Below, piece after piece: positions 25,466 to 38,048 of a stretch of 64,000 bases of DNA; within the stretch, counting starts at the first letter, position 1, and each line of letters opens with the position of its first letter. The notes below the pieces were generated by a model that was not told where the DNA came from, did not search any database, and worked only from the letters and a program-made list of their open reading frames with translations. A program made the position numbers and the translations under genes. The DNA comes from Pilaira anomala (Eukaryota; Mucoromycota; Mucoromycetes; Mucorales; Mucoraceae), in NCBI GenBank assembly GCA_025716855.1, contig JAIXMQ010000027.1:124001-188000 (forward strand). The letters run 5' to 3'.

Positions 25466-26038
25466 GATCTAAAAAGTGTAGGTCCACCTGTTAGATTCAT
25501 GGTTGATCAGTTACGAAAGATCGATAAAGAAATGACAAGAGATGATTTCCATTGTATGCCCTGTGACAACACCAAATCGGGAGGATTTTCACCAGTACAT
25601 GGCATTTTATTATGTCAAAATAGACTTGCTTCTAAAAATCACCAAGAACATACCATGGTTCATGAGATGGTTCACATGTACGATCACCATAAATTTAACG
25701 TAGACTGGAATAATTTGAAACATCAAGCATGCAGTGAAGTAAGCTTTTTTTTTTTTTTTTTGTTAGGGTTACAAAAAGTGATGACATTTAAAAAAGGCTA
25801 AACTGAAAAATTTAAGATTAGAGCTGCTAGTTTAAGTGGAGACTGTGGTTGGACACGAGAGATGCAAAGAGGATTCTTTACTTTTACTAAACAACATCAA
25901 ACTTGTGTTAAAAGAAGAGCAATTCTTTCAGTTACACAAAACCCAAATTGTAAAGATGAAAAAGAAGCAGAAAGAGCTGTCTCGAGTGTTTTTGAAGCTT
26001 GTTTTGCAGACACAAGACCTTTTGATGAAATTTATTAA
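25191..26038 (+). CDS. ATP23: Mitochondrial inner-membrane metalloprotease Atp23
   Basis: Three exons, 25191..25392, 25482..25738 and 25817..26038, give 226 residues, matching the known size of Atp23. The zinc-protease motif HEMVH (128-132) lies in TMVHEMVHMYDHHKFNVDW. Cysteine motifs expected of the family are present (CNQCEVW, CMPC, CGWTREM, CVKRRAILS, VFEACFADTRPFD). The first donor is gtaaag at 25393, not the nearby gtatat, because only it restores the frame to NSPPVRFMVDQL. Atp23 processes the Atp6 precursor and acts in F1Fo-ATPase assembly in the intermembrane space. The first intron contains a poly(A) run. Confidence 0.92.
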
Positions 26039-26224
26039 AAATGCAATGTAAGCGTTACACATATACAGTGACGCGACTTTTTTTTTAATTTTTTTATTTC
26101 TCCTTTTTTTTTTTTTTTTTTTTTTTTGTAAATGAATAAATATAGATTTTTTTTTTTTTAACTATTCCTTTTTCTCTTTTTTTTTCTTTTCTATTTTTAT
26201 TTTAAAGAACATATAATAAACATT

Positions 26225-26928
<704 letters not shown>

Positions 26929-28058
26929 AAACCATGATCATATCATATACAAAATAAAATAAAATAATAAAAAAGCACACATTTATTTAAAACAAAGATC
27001 ACATGTTTACACTGGCATTTAAAACTTCTTTTTTGTTTTGGAATCCGAGCCTGCTGTGGCTTAAATCAGGTACTATTTTCTGCTTTTGCGTAACATATCT
27101 ATAAACAGAAAGTGTGATACCCTTTTATAACCTTCCATCTATTTAAAACATTTCATTAGCGAAGTCAAGACTTTCAGAATTTAAATCACAAAAAAAAAAA
27201 AAAAAAAAAGATACGGCAAAAGTAAGCATGAAAATAGCGCAATGATGTAGCAATTTCTACTTCAGTTAAACAAATCACTGATTGCAAAACTAGGATTTCG
27301 GGTGTAAGTCCGCAGAATACCTATACTTTTTTATACCCGAAAAAAAAAATGCAATTACGATATATTGAAAGCATCAGCAAAACGTATATATGTCAGCAAA
27401 CCGATTCAGGTCTTATGGAAGAAAAAATTACTAAGAAAATACTGATCCGTCTTCTCTCTCTCTCTCTCTCTATTTTTTTTTAGTGTGTTTTAATAGTAAA
27501 TAAGGTTTACATGTACTGTTTACTTAGGTATAAAAGATGTAATAAACACATTCCGAAAGCAAATATTATGGCGTTCCTCTTTTTCTCAAAACAAAATACA
27601 TGAGCTTACAATTTTAAAGAATCCCTAAATATCAAAATATTTTACTTTATCGCAAGACGCGCGTCGTCTCTCTCTCCCTTTAAATTTGATGGGAGTAAAT
27701 AAACACAATTAAACTTTTGAATTGTGCTACTCGAATCACCACTGACAAACTTTATTTTAGTTGTACAAAGAAATACAGTTTCCCTTTTTAGTAGTGTTGT
27801 TAATATACATTATCCCAAAATAATGTTGCAAAAAAAAAAAAAAAAAAACGTCTTTTGAACAAAAATAAAGTTCTTTTTAATATGCCGATAAAAAAGACTG
27901 TTTGAGATGAATATTCAGTGCATGAGAAAAGAATCGATGCACAATTTTTTTTTTTTTCAACGGAACATTTTCGTGTTTGTTCAATGTACCTGAAAACAAA
28001 TGCAAGTAATTGTAATACAAGTTTATTTGTTTTTAAGGGAACTGATTACGTTAGCGCC

Positions 28059-28089
<31 letters not shown>

Positions 28090-30098
28090 CCGAATTCAGG
28101 TCCCTCCTTTGTTTTCTATACAGGCGTTAATATGTATTAATGCGCATTTTTGAAAGAAGTTTATAAGAAATCGGATATACATAATAGCAATTAATCCTAA
28201 AGCGCTAAGGCTTTCAGTCATCAATTTATTTGTCGAAAACATCGTTTAGGTATAATAGTTATCATTTTTATAATTTGCGAACGTGTATTTACAAGAACTT
28301 GCTGACATAATTTAATAAGTAACTAGCAGCGAGAATATTCACAATAGGGTAACAAAATCATTAGTACAAGAACGGCGATTTCTTTAATTGTGTTGAGTAG
28401 TTTGAAATAAATATATCAAACACGCCATTGCTCTATTTTATGCCGCTTGATTTAAAGCCATTTCGGATGAAAGGCTAAAATACGATTGTTTAATTCTTAA
28501 TGTGCATTTTTTTTTTAAGCGGTAACCCTATCATTATAGAACTCGATATAACAGAGAATTGTTTACTCGAGACTTACTTTTTGTGACTAATAATAACAAA
28601 ATAACCATACCCTGTAAGTGCAATAGACTAAACTGCACATATAATGTAAATCATGTTTTGTCTTTTTGTTTAAAGAGATATGATCGGATTTGATCAAGTT
28701 CAAAACAATTATTCGAGCCGTATCTTGGGCCTACTGTATCTTAAGTGGCGGTGCGCTGCCATTTTTTTTTTTAGAGAAATTATTTATTCGCTATAACCAG
28801 AGAGTTTAACGCTGACAACGTTAGTGTACCAGCTAGTTTTGTTCCGAAAGCCAAAAACAAAGGCGCAAAAACACACACACTTTTTGATCCAGTATCTAAA
28901 TAGTAATAAGTTTTCAATGCTCGGGTTAAAAAAAAAAGCCTTTGAGACTGTTTCCGGATTTGAATAATATTTCTATTTCTTCTCTGTGTAGACATTTAAC
29001 AATCAATTGAAGAATTTTCTAAAGTCTCATGATGTATTTTCTGTTGATATTAAATCTCTTCAAAGCAACGTTATTTTGATGATAACCGAGTACATTTATA
29101 GCAGTATCAGATCTAGAATGGTAAATAAAACTTTAATAGCTAAAATATTTAATTTTAACATGTAACTTGATAAATAGAATATATTTTATTACCCGAACAC
29201 AGTGGTCGATAATCTAAAGATGCCTTGGATCACTATCGATGCAAAATGGAAGTTGAACAAGTCACAAACTGATTATTTGAAGACACTTATAGGTTTGATA
29301 TTTGTCTTGTAATTGGCGAAACTGTTTTGGATTCCATAAAAGCTTTATTTATAAACAGTAAAACTAAGAAATGCAGGATATTATTGTTTTATTTAGACAG
29401 ATTGTCATTCAAAAAAAAAAAAGCGTTAAAAGACAGGATATCAAGAAAGGTACGAAAAAAAAAAATTCTTCATGCAATTCTTTATACAAGAGTAGTATGA
29501 CAACAAATAGAATAAAAAGATAAAGATGTTTTTGTAAATTATGCAAAGTTTCAGATTAAAATAAGTGAGTTTATTATTGCGTGACTAAACGTTTTTGTGA
29601 TAAGTCTCTGAATTTCCATCTTGATTTTAAATATGTGTGAATCCCATTTGTTAATATAATTCGCATGAACGTATGTACACAAATTTACACACATAGTCAG
29701 AGTGTACTCTTTTTTTTTTATCATGTGCACATAATATCTGTCAAATTCTGCTGCATATATGTATAAAAAAAAAGAGATGCCAATGAAAAGGGAAAAAAGA
29801 AATAGATATCACAAACAAGTTTATATATAGTCCTCTTTAAATAATATGAATAATTATCATCATCCTTTGATATTATTGCATTGGTCTTTTGCTTAATTAC
29901 TACAACCAAGTAAATCATCGTCTAGTAGGCGCTCACTAGTTCCGATACGAGAGAAGATTATCAGCAAATTAAAAAAAAAAGACAGAATAGTTATTTATTT
30001 TTTTGTTTTTTTTTGTTTTTTTTTTTGTATTTTTTTTGTTTTTTTTTTGTTTTTCCTGCTGTTGTTGTTGTTACAAAATGGGATCCAAAGGTCTCGAC
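26929..30098. other. Gene-poor region
   Basis: About 3.2 kb of AT-rich DNA with poly(A)/poly(T) tracts (27190..27208, 27830..27848, 28059..28084), a CT repeat at 27452..27471 and a perfect 10-bp palindrome GACGCGCGTC near 27656. No ORF looks protein-like. A fragment at about 29190..29330 weakly resembles the 3' end of the F-box family (tataggtttgatatttgtct), suggesting another very old relic; low confidence. Confidence 0.45.
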
Positions 30099-30523
30099 TT
30101 ACGTCAAGACCTCCTTCTCCGAATCTTCTATTATTTTTAACAACACCCCGAGAAAAGGGTGTTCCTCGAATCCGCCAGGAGCCGTATTGCATAAATGAAC
30201 AAAAGCATCCCGCTTTTCAGCGAGATGCTTTTTAATAACCATAAGTTCTGGTTCTTCTTCTACTACTAGATATAGTTTAGTTTTTTTGTATTAATCTATA
30301 AAAACGTATAAATATATATATTACCTTTTAACAAATCAATTTTTGCTTCTTCTTTTGAACAAACCTTGCTGCAGCAGAGGGCTTTTTTAATCATACAATC
30401 CCAGTGGTTATCATAACCAACAAGGATTAGAAAAAGGAATTGAAACAAAAAGAACGCAGTGCGTTCTTTTTCGGTGGTGATGTAGCTGTAAATGCCAGGA
30501 GGAAGTAGTAGTCGCTGGTCCAT
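30099..30523 (-). CDS. Two-exon gene of unknown function (121 aa)
   Basis: Exons complement(30099..30265, 30325..30523) join in phase (TTA AAA G|gtaata...atctag|TA GTA GAA) to 121 residues. The N-terminal half reads MDQRLLLPPGIYSYITTEKE followed by a hydrophobic segment, AFFLFQFLFLILVGYDNHW, then a Cys-bearing basic part (MIKKALCCSKVCSKEEAKID). The second exon is soluble and charged: EEEPELMVIKKHLAEKRDAF, HLCNTAPGGFEEHPFLG, VLLKIIEDSEKEVLT. It looks more like coding sequence and is richer in G+C than the surrounding 10 kb. I recognise no family; a single-pass membrane protein is possible. An upstream exon cannot be excluded. Confidence 0.5.
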
Positions 30524-30717
30524 TTTATACTAAAAAATAATCGATAGAGAAAAGAAAAGAAATCATAGGAAAAAGATATTGCTTGTTTTTATATTTTTTT
30601 CTTTAATAGTTTATGCATCTAGTGAAGCTTTAAATTGGATCGTATACGGGCCCCGGTATTTTCTCCATTTATTCTAATTCCATTGGCTCTCAGATGAGGA
30701 AGTATGTTTTAGTTCAA

Positions 30718-30727
30718 CTCACGTGAG
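30718..30727. promoter_or_regulatory. CACGTG palindrome (E-box)
   Basis: CTCACGTGAG is a perfect 10-bp palindrome centred on CACGTG, the site of Cbf1/bHLH factors, about 195 bp upstream of the orphan gene start at 30523. Regulatory use is inference. Confidence 0.4.
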
Positions 30728-30919
30728 AATATATCACATCACAAGTTGTTTGATCGACTCACATGCTAAACTGTCAAAAAAAAAAAAAATTATCGAATGA
30801 ATGCGATGTATAAGAGCAGATTTTTGGAACCCTGATCAAAAGCACATAATACTTGAAGGGCAGAGATAGAGAACCACCTCTGCTTGCTGATTATACAGCA
30901 TCAATAGTACTTTCAAAGT

Positions 30920-31530
30920 GGATTTAGGTCATACCATATAAAGCACGACAGTGATGAGATGAATTTGGTTGGACCAGAGTTATGGAGGCATGTGTTGTCA
31001 CTAATGCAGTCTTGTAAATATCGCTACCACCAAGTAGTACAATAAAAGCCTTCCTTCTCATTCGGAAGGACCAGGATTTTTTTTCAAAATACCGAATGGT
31101 AACAATAGTACATATCGGATTTTCTTCTATTCCTTTCTGAGTGATCCATAACCAGCGCAAAGTTGATTTAGAATAGTGTATCAAGCTTTTAAAATGATTC
31201 AACCTGTTTGTCCATAGCATCCTTTCATGTTATTAACTAATATCAGATTTCAGTAGTTAATTAATACGCTGACGAGGTGTTGTAGGAATAGCGATAGATG
31301 GCAGCACATTGAATTATGAACATAACTTCTTTATATAATACGAGATCTTCAACAAATACGGTATTTTCTATTTTAATGCTATTAATATTATATGAATACT
31401 CAATAAAAAAAGAGAGAAAAATTACCATAAAATCTTATGCAGCGTGATCTTTTCATGATCTGATAGTTTGTCTCCATGTAGCAAAGCATTTGCTTTTTGA
31501 TGTTTTCATGAGGTAGTTTGTTATGATATA
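30920..31530 (-). pseudogene. Decayed coding region of unknown origin
   Basis: Several protein-like pieces occur in different frames. HGDKLSDHEKITLHKIL reads toward a donor near 31424; IKIENTVFVEDLVLYKEV follows an acceptor (taatag); LPSIAIPTTPRQRIN ends in a stop; and FALVMDHSERNRRKSDMYYC, then a Trp-rich stretch, lies at 30930..31170. Frameshifts and stops separate them. They may be one or two dead genes or part of a transposon; I cannot name the family. Confidence 0.35.
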
Positions 31531-32254
31531 CATCATCATAATCTCTTTATGTTTTTTTTATATAACGTTTTTTTTTTTCAAGTACATGTATAATTATTAT
31601 GAGCACCACCACCAGAGAATTCAATTAAGACAAGAGATAATTCTTGACCACTTTTTTTTTTTAAGCAATACACCATCCCACTAGGTCTTACTAGTTACAA
31701 AGTATTTTTTTAAGCCGGTTCAGTTCAACGATGTTGTTTATATACGGTCAAGAACAGCTGTTTGAGTAGTTGAGAATTTTGTTATTCAATGAGGTTCTAT
31801 TTAAGGATTCAACAATCAAGTCCAAACTAAAAAAAAAAAAAAAAAAAAAAAACGTGTTAATAAGAATAAGGCAGCGTGAAGCAGCGTGCTAAAAAGTTTC
31901 TTGCAAATGTTATCTTTAGAAACATCATAGTCTTGCTTAAAGCCATTTACGCAATACAATGTATTGTGTATATTTCTGAAAGAGAAAACTTTGATATCTT
32001 TGAGATTGGTTTCACATTCAGTTATTTCTGTCTCTTTAGAATTTACAGATAGTAAAATGTTTTGTTACTCTTTTTTAGCCTTGACAATCACCTCTCTTTG
32101 TACTTCTATAAGCATAGAATGCAGATTCGCATTTTTTTTTGACCACTATACCATATAATACACTACACGAAAGAATAACAATCTTGTAAGTTCGAGTCTG
32201 CAAAGAAAAAGATATTTGTTCTTGTGGTTTATTAGATGATGAACTACTTCTTTA

Positions 32255-32255
<1 letters not shown>

Positions 32256-32322
<67 letters not shown>
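32256..32322 (+). repeat. Poly(A) tract of about 67 bases
   Basis: The longest homopolymer in the window, immediately 3' (minus strand) of the orphan exon series at 32361..32714. Seen directly; exact length may be an assembly approximation. Confidence 0.85.
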
Positions 32323-32326
<4 letters not shown>

Positions 32327-32360
32327 TGCCAGAGAAAGAAGGAATCAGAAAACAAAAAAG

Positions 32361-32714
32361 TTATATTTTTCGGCTTATGCGAAAAATCAAAAAAAAAAGT
32401 TCTTGGACAAAATTCCTTAACCAACAAGCTATGAAAGAAAAATGTTAATCTAGTGACTACATAACGTGTAAATTGATAACACTTACCTAAATTTAACAAA
32501 TAACTTGGAGCTTTAGTAGGATCATCTGTTTCTTGAGTTGTGAATGCGACATATGGGTTCAAGTTTTCATTAATGACAAAATCTACATTATGGTGTTAGT
32601 ATAAAGAAGAAGAAAAAACTATTATTCAGACAAAATACCATAATTCGTATTTAATTTTTCGATCATGAAAGAAATCAACATATTTCCAAAAGTAGGAAAC
32701 CCAACATCTAAACC
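32361..32714 (-). pseudogene. Orphan gene tail: three phased exon-like segments
   Basis: Segments complement(32361..32428, 32487..32582, 32639..32714) each have GT/AG borders and join to 240 nt ending in a stop: GLDVGFPTFGNMLISFMIEK, then NENLNPYVAFTTQETDDPTK, then APSYLLNLACWLRN. Just upstream (minus strand), after a possible 46-bp intron, another open piece reads KYDDREIYPIFWILYLTYGR but is preceded by a stop. No start exon is visible. It may be the 3' remnant of a gene or a live gene whose 5' part I failed to find. Family not recognised. Confidence 0.35.
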
Positions 32715-33950
32715 CTAAAAAAAATAAAACACTGTTCACTCTTTGTTTTTCGATTTACAGTGTTTTTCGTTTGAATATATAATAAAAAAAAGCCAATGAT
32801 TCTCCCATAAGTCAAATACAGTATCCAGAAAATTGGATAAATTTCTCTGTCATCATACTTTTCGATAGATCAATTATTTTTTGTAGCTATCAACTCGTTA
32901 GCTGGAGACTTTATCACGTCTCTAAGTCAACAATTCGGTGTGCAATACATGATTCTGACATATGTCCTAATATATCAAATAATAAATAAACCCGTCTTTT
33001 ATTTACTCTGCAAAATAGCTGTATCATATAAAGTCCTGACACGTTCAATTATTGATCCAAATTTATTCCTGTACGTACTTTCTGAATCCTAATTGTCTAC
33101 AAAGCGGTTTGATACTTGGTCGCGTAAAGTGTGCATGTAATATACCTTTATCATCATTATCCTCTTTACTTTAAGCCCTTGCTCTACCTTTGTCAAATTG
33201 AATAACGCACTACAGAGAATAATTTTATAACACTATGCAAAACCTGTCTATTATATGTCACTTTAGAAATGGTGCGTATAGTCAAACTCACGTACATGCG
33301 TAACTATTTTGACACTTGCAGAGTTTAGATGAACGTATAGTGTCATTTTTAGTAAGCCCCAGGATAATGAAGTTAGATATTTGTTATGTGTATGATAAAA
33401 GAAATATTTTAGATGTAACAGTAGTGTCTTCTTCGATTTAGGTTGCACGAGTACAGACAAAGAAGTGGTGTTTGTATTTTAGTTACACTAAGAAGATACC
33501 GTGAAAGTGGGCCTTTCTATTTACTAGGATCTACTTTTCTACAAAATTTTGTACTTTTGTGCCTTTGAATTTGCACTAAATAAACATCGCTCAAAACGCC
33601 GGAAACATTTTCATTGAGAAATTCACAACTTGCCCATAGTAAAATTTGGCGGGGTATATAAAAAAATGAGTATTTATGGAAAATTGAATCATTCATGCTC
33701 GACCTTTTCAGTAGACATGAGGACTGGAAGGCCTGACGTTGTGCTCATATTGTCGGAACCAAAAACGCAGGAACGGTAGTTATTAAAAGGTTACGATTAC
33801 TAAGTGTACTGGTTCTTCTGCCCAGAAGTTTTTTGTCAAATTTCTCAAGGCTTTTTCTTTTTGTCGGTTCGTGCCCTTCTATTAGCTATATACATGTGTA
33901 TATATTTTTTTTTAACATGTACATTTTTTTTATAAATACAATATTATTAT

Positions 33951-34256
33951 TCAAAGAATGGCAGTAATGGTTGAATAAGAGCTAGCTAAAACTACTAAAA
34001 TATGTATAAGTGCCCAAAGAAAGAGTATCCATGATGATATGACCAAAAAACCTGCATTATATACAAATGAAAGGGCTACTCCCATACCTCCCGTCACAAA
34101 CAATGTGATTGCTCCTTCCAATACAAATACAAAATGAAATTGTTAAATGTTTAGATTACCTTAAGGATATAAACAGCATCGAATTGGCCTTCATTGTACT
34201 GGCCATTTGGACCTGCTGGGTTTGATCCCCTCAACTTGATTGCAGATATACCTCAT
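33951..34256 (-). pseudogene. Relic resembling the C-terminal membrane part of Ost3/Ost6 (N33)
   Basis: On the minus strand, ISAIKLRGSNPAGPNGQYNE then GQFDAVYILK is followed, after an intron-like gap with a donor (gtaatc) but no matching acceptor, by LEGAITLFVTGGMGVALSF and two helices ending SSYSTITAIL-stop. The order, a Gly/Pro/Asn-Gly-rich linker, then Q-F/Y, then membrane helices, resembles the C-terminal half of oligosaccharyltransferase subunit Ost3/Ost6. A TGA precedes the first segment. No start or thioredoxin-like domain is found, so I call it a relic; the family assignment is tentative. Confidence 0.3.
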
Positions 34257-35329
34257 TCCTTATATTATCTTTCATGTATAAAATAAAAATGATGACTTCT
34301 TCAAAGACTTATTCGAATTCTAGACATTTGGAGGTTTACGGTTGTATCTATTTATCACCAGGTAACAAAACAAAAGGAAGTATTGATTATAATTCACATC
34401 TGAGTCTTAAATCTTTAGGTATTTGGGCTTTTGCAGTGTTAGCAAAATCAAGGATGTTAAAATGGTACATTTTAATTACATTATATTAAGAAAAAGTTAT
34501 TGGAGGAGGAGATAAAGGGTAGATATTTCTTTCTCACTCGAAATAAGCTCACTATACATACTTATTATTTTAAAAATAAAACAGGATATGAAATTTTTAT
34601 TTAAAAAAAAAGAAAAATGATAATTCTTTATGACCTGTGGCTGTACAAAAAAAAAAAATGAGAACGTAATTTATTCGACACCACAAGATGTAGTTTCTCG
34701 GAGTACCTGTATAATTAAAACAGGTAATCTGTTATGGCCTTGACCATATCAAACATCGTAATTATGTAAGTTCAATTACTGCTTGCTTTTTTTTGTGCAC
34801 AAAGTTATGGAGCAATCAAAAAAATTTGGTTTAAGCGAATAAATTGAATGGCCCAAGTATCCTTTTAGCCAAAATATGCGTATCTTAATATATCAATCAT
34901 AGCATCTTTAGTTATCCCACGACAGAATTGAGATACGAATAAATTTATAAGTAAAAATTAAACTGGGTAAGCCTTCCGCTTATAGCAATCAATTAATGTG
35001 ATAATTTGGCAAACAGATATATAATTTATGCTCTACTCAAGGATTCTTTTTAAATCTCTTGTATGTAATACAAGTAATACAATATATCCAAGTTTTGAAT
35101 TTTCATAGCCCAGATTCTCACTAGATGTTTTTATTTTTCTTTCTTCATCTTAACTAACCACCTTTTTTCAGCCTCGGATATATCAATATGGATGAAGTTT
35201 ATAATCTTCATCAACACAGTCGTTATGTTTTTATTCATAAGTTGAAATATTAAATACGTGCATTATTAATTTAGTAAAGATTCTACTTAAGAGCTTGAAA
35301 CTGGAGGAATAAATTGTAAGATAAGCTCA

Positions 35330-36530
35330 AATATGACAAGAACATATGAAAAGATTGGAAGAGAAGAATATGGGTATGCTGAATATTATATTGATGTAAG
35401 GAAATATCAATATTAATGTAGGGCATTTTGTTTATATTTTAGCATAAGTGACTAAGTTATCTATGATAAACAAAAGAAAGAATTAGTATATTGGGAGCAC
35501 ACAAGAATTTCTAAAGATAGACTTGAACAACTGTTGGATCAGCTTAAACAACAGAAGAATAAAGATCACGTAGTAATCAATAAATTTATTGAAAAAGTAT
35601 CTTTCGCCTTCAAAAAAGGAAATATAAACTAGTGAATAAAGATTATTTAATCTTGGAGCAAGTAGTAATAGAGTTTATTCGTTTGTTAGTAGATAGTATG
35701 ACAGGTGATGAAAAACCGATCGAAAGTGTTGATTCGCTTCATTATATATGTGTAGTTCCAAGTATGTGAGAATATGAAATAAGAGAAAAACTACTTCGCC
35801 CTATTGTCGTAAAATATGGTCTTATCTCCAAAACAGATCGCAAAGACAGGCCTTTATTTCTTTCGGATGTAGAATCATTATTTTATTTTACACAATGCGA
35901 TAAATTGACCGTGCCAAAACTTACTTCTGGATACTATAAAGTAGGTGACCATTATATTCTACGTAGACTTAATATTCTTGGAAGTAGTACAACATCATTA
36001 ATAAATTTGAATTTAATAGGGCTGCAGTATTCTCTATTCAGTATTTCTAATGGTTTACAATATCCTAGAGTTATTTCCTCATCACCATTACATTCTATTA
36101 ACGAAGATGATATCAAAAATAATTTGAGATTTTTTTTGAAACAATCGCCACTACGCTGCGAAGAAAGAGGCGCTGAGAGAATACTTCATCTTCGCTTCAT
36201 TATGTATTGTTAGCCAATGGAAGGAAATATACGTCAATTTTCAGAAGAATTGCGTATTTATAAATGAAGTAGGCTTCGATACGCATATAATATGAAGAAG
36301 AGATTAGTTCAAATTGGGAAACCAGTGAATGAAACTGTTCATAAATAAAGAGGTTCTAGTATCAGCATTGTTGGATACATATGATGTATTTTGGAACAGT
36401 CAATTTTTCAAAACTGAATCCTTTGACGAAAGCAGATATGCAAAAGCTAAAGCAAGAATATTCGAACCTTACCACCAAAAAAAAAAAGGAAGAGAAAAAA
36501 AAAACAGAACCAAGCGTAATTAACAGTAAA
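35330..36530 (+). pseudogene. Decayed Hsp70-like (HSPA12-type) ATPase gene
   Basis: Protein-like pieces read in order: EEYGYAEYYIDV, YDKQKKELVYWEHTRISKDR, LEQVVIEFIRLLVDSMTGDE, SLHYICVVPSM-stop-EYEIREKLLRP, then IVVKYGLISKTDRKDRPLFL and SDVESLFYF. The last three resemble the stretch in HSPA12-type fungal Hsp70-like proteins reading roughly T-V-P-x-x-W...A...AGLI...EPEAA. An ORF of 102 codons survives at 35905..36213. In-frame stops (35767, 36211, 36264) and frame changes show decay. The match rests on motif order by eye, so moderate confidence at best. Confidence 0.42.
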
Positions 36531-38048
36531 TATTGTTTTTAGTTTAGTTTCTCTTGATCTTTTGATAAGACTTTACATTAGTTACTCTCAATTGATCATC
36601 ACAATTGAGTTATTGTTATTTTTATTGCTTTCGATATAATAATGAGGCAAAGACATACATTGTTTCATTGAAAATATATACAGAGACTATATACGTATTT
36701 CCCTGTAGGTATAAACTAGTTCTCATAGAGTTGGCACTAGCAAATGGAGCTGATACATGTCTCCGTTTTTTTTTATGTAAAATTTAAAACTCTGCCGTTT
36801 TTTTTTTAAACAAATTTTGTATCTCATTCTTCTTTAAAACGGTTTGTTTACAGTTTTTTGGCTGTAGAATTCTTCATTTTAACAGGAAAAATTATCCTTT
36901 GATGCAAACAAGCTTTGATATTCCAATTGCCAGTATAAGAACATGGTTACAGCCGCATTTATTGGAAACAGGTAATATATCAATGCTAATAATTGTTATT
37001 AAGACGTCATTCAGTTTGGTGAGAGCACATTTCTTTGTCTTTCTGTATAATTTATTATAATATTGTTACTGTATGTACGTTATGTCTTGGTTGCCGGTAT
37101 GAAGTAATCGTCGTCGTCTTAATCCTTTTGAAGTTTAGTTCTTGTTATGTATATGTTCTAGCTCAAGGTTGATGTACAATATACTGTTGAAGCTCTTGTA
37201 AAAAGCGCATTGTTCAGTAGTTTATTTCTTATACTCTACTTGTCTATCTTCTTTTTTGCAAGAATGTCTACACACATCTCACTAGTGATCGCATATTTTT
37301 TATCTCGTGATACAATAGTTATTTGTAAAGTTTTTTATTCTGATTAAGCGTAAAGATGTATAAATAAAAAATCAACAGAAACAAAAAGGGAGGGAGCAAC
37401 AAAGGAAAAAGATAGACTACAAGCAGGATGGACGTCCAGAGGTGTATTTTATCTTTCTGCAAATCATGATGCACAGAATCGGTACGACCATTTCATCGGC
37501 TGTGCCGGCATGATTACTAAAAGTAAACAAGAATTGATTCTTTTCAATGTGCATAAGACGCAAGGAAAAAAGAACAATGCCAAAAGGGTTCATTTTTCTT
37601 TTTGGTATTACATACAATTGTATTATTTATATTAATATGAACATGTTATCTTATTGCTTAGAGGCATTATTTTGATGAAAATAAAATAAAATGAATAAGG
37701 ACCTTTTTTTTCCGTATGACCTGGGAATGGAACAGTTGACACCAAACTTTTTATTATATAAATGATCAAAATATACATTTTACAGCGATGCAATTGTTTA
37801 AACTTTTTAGAAAGGCTGGATCAAAAGGGGGGGGGGACGAGACTGCTTTAAATTTTGAATTTGATTCAATTGTGAACAGGAAATACGGGTGCCTTTCTAT
37901 TTTATCTTTCTCCCTCTCTCTTCTTTCTCGCACACACATCAATTCCTAATATGACGCAAAGAAAAGAAGAATTATCAAGTAATTTGTAAGCTTACTCTTT
38001 TTTAAAAGAAAAGAAATAAATAAAGCCAGTTTTTTCTTATTTATTAAT
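36531..38048. other. Intergenic region with one open stretch
   Basis: About 1.5 kb. At 37345..37634 the plus strand is open for about 95 codons without an early ATG (DRLQAGWTSRGVFYLSANHD, then RYDHFIGCAGMITKSKQE), with higher G+C than its flanks; the minus strand is open too. It may be an old exon or relic. The last 150 bp form the promoter of the SMCR8-like gene, with a run of G at 37828 and CT repeats. Confidence 0.4.

Noticed and set aside
30089..30480. Several small hairpins (for example AACACCC/GGGTGTT, GAACGC/GCGTTC) first read as a structured element
   Set aside because: They fall inside the phased two-exon gene 30099..30523 and are explained as coding sequence, though they could still be checked.
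32185..32210. T-loop-like gttcgagtc
   Set aside because: Flanking bases do not form a T stem or acceptor stem.
34225..34245. tRNA T-arm-like sequence (gggtttgatcccc)
   Set aside because: Only three base pairs in the stem and no D- or anticodon arm at the right spacing; it lies within the Ost3-like relic.
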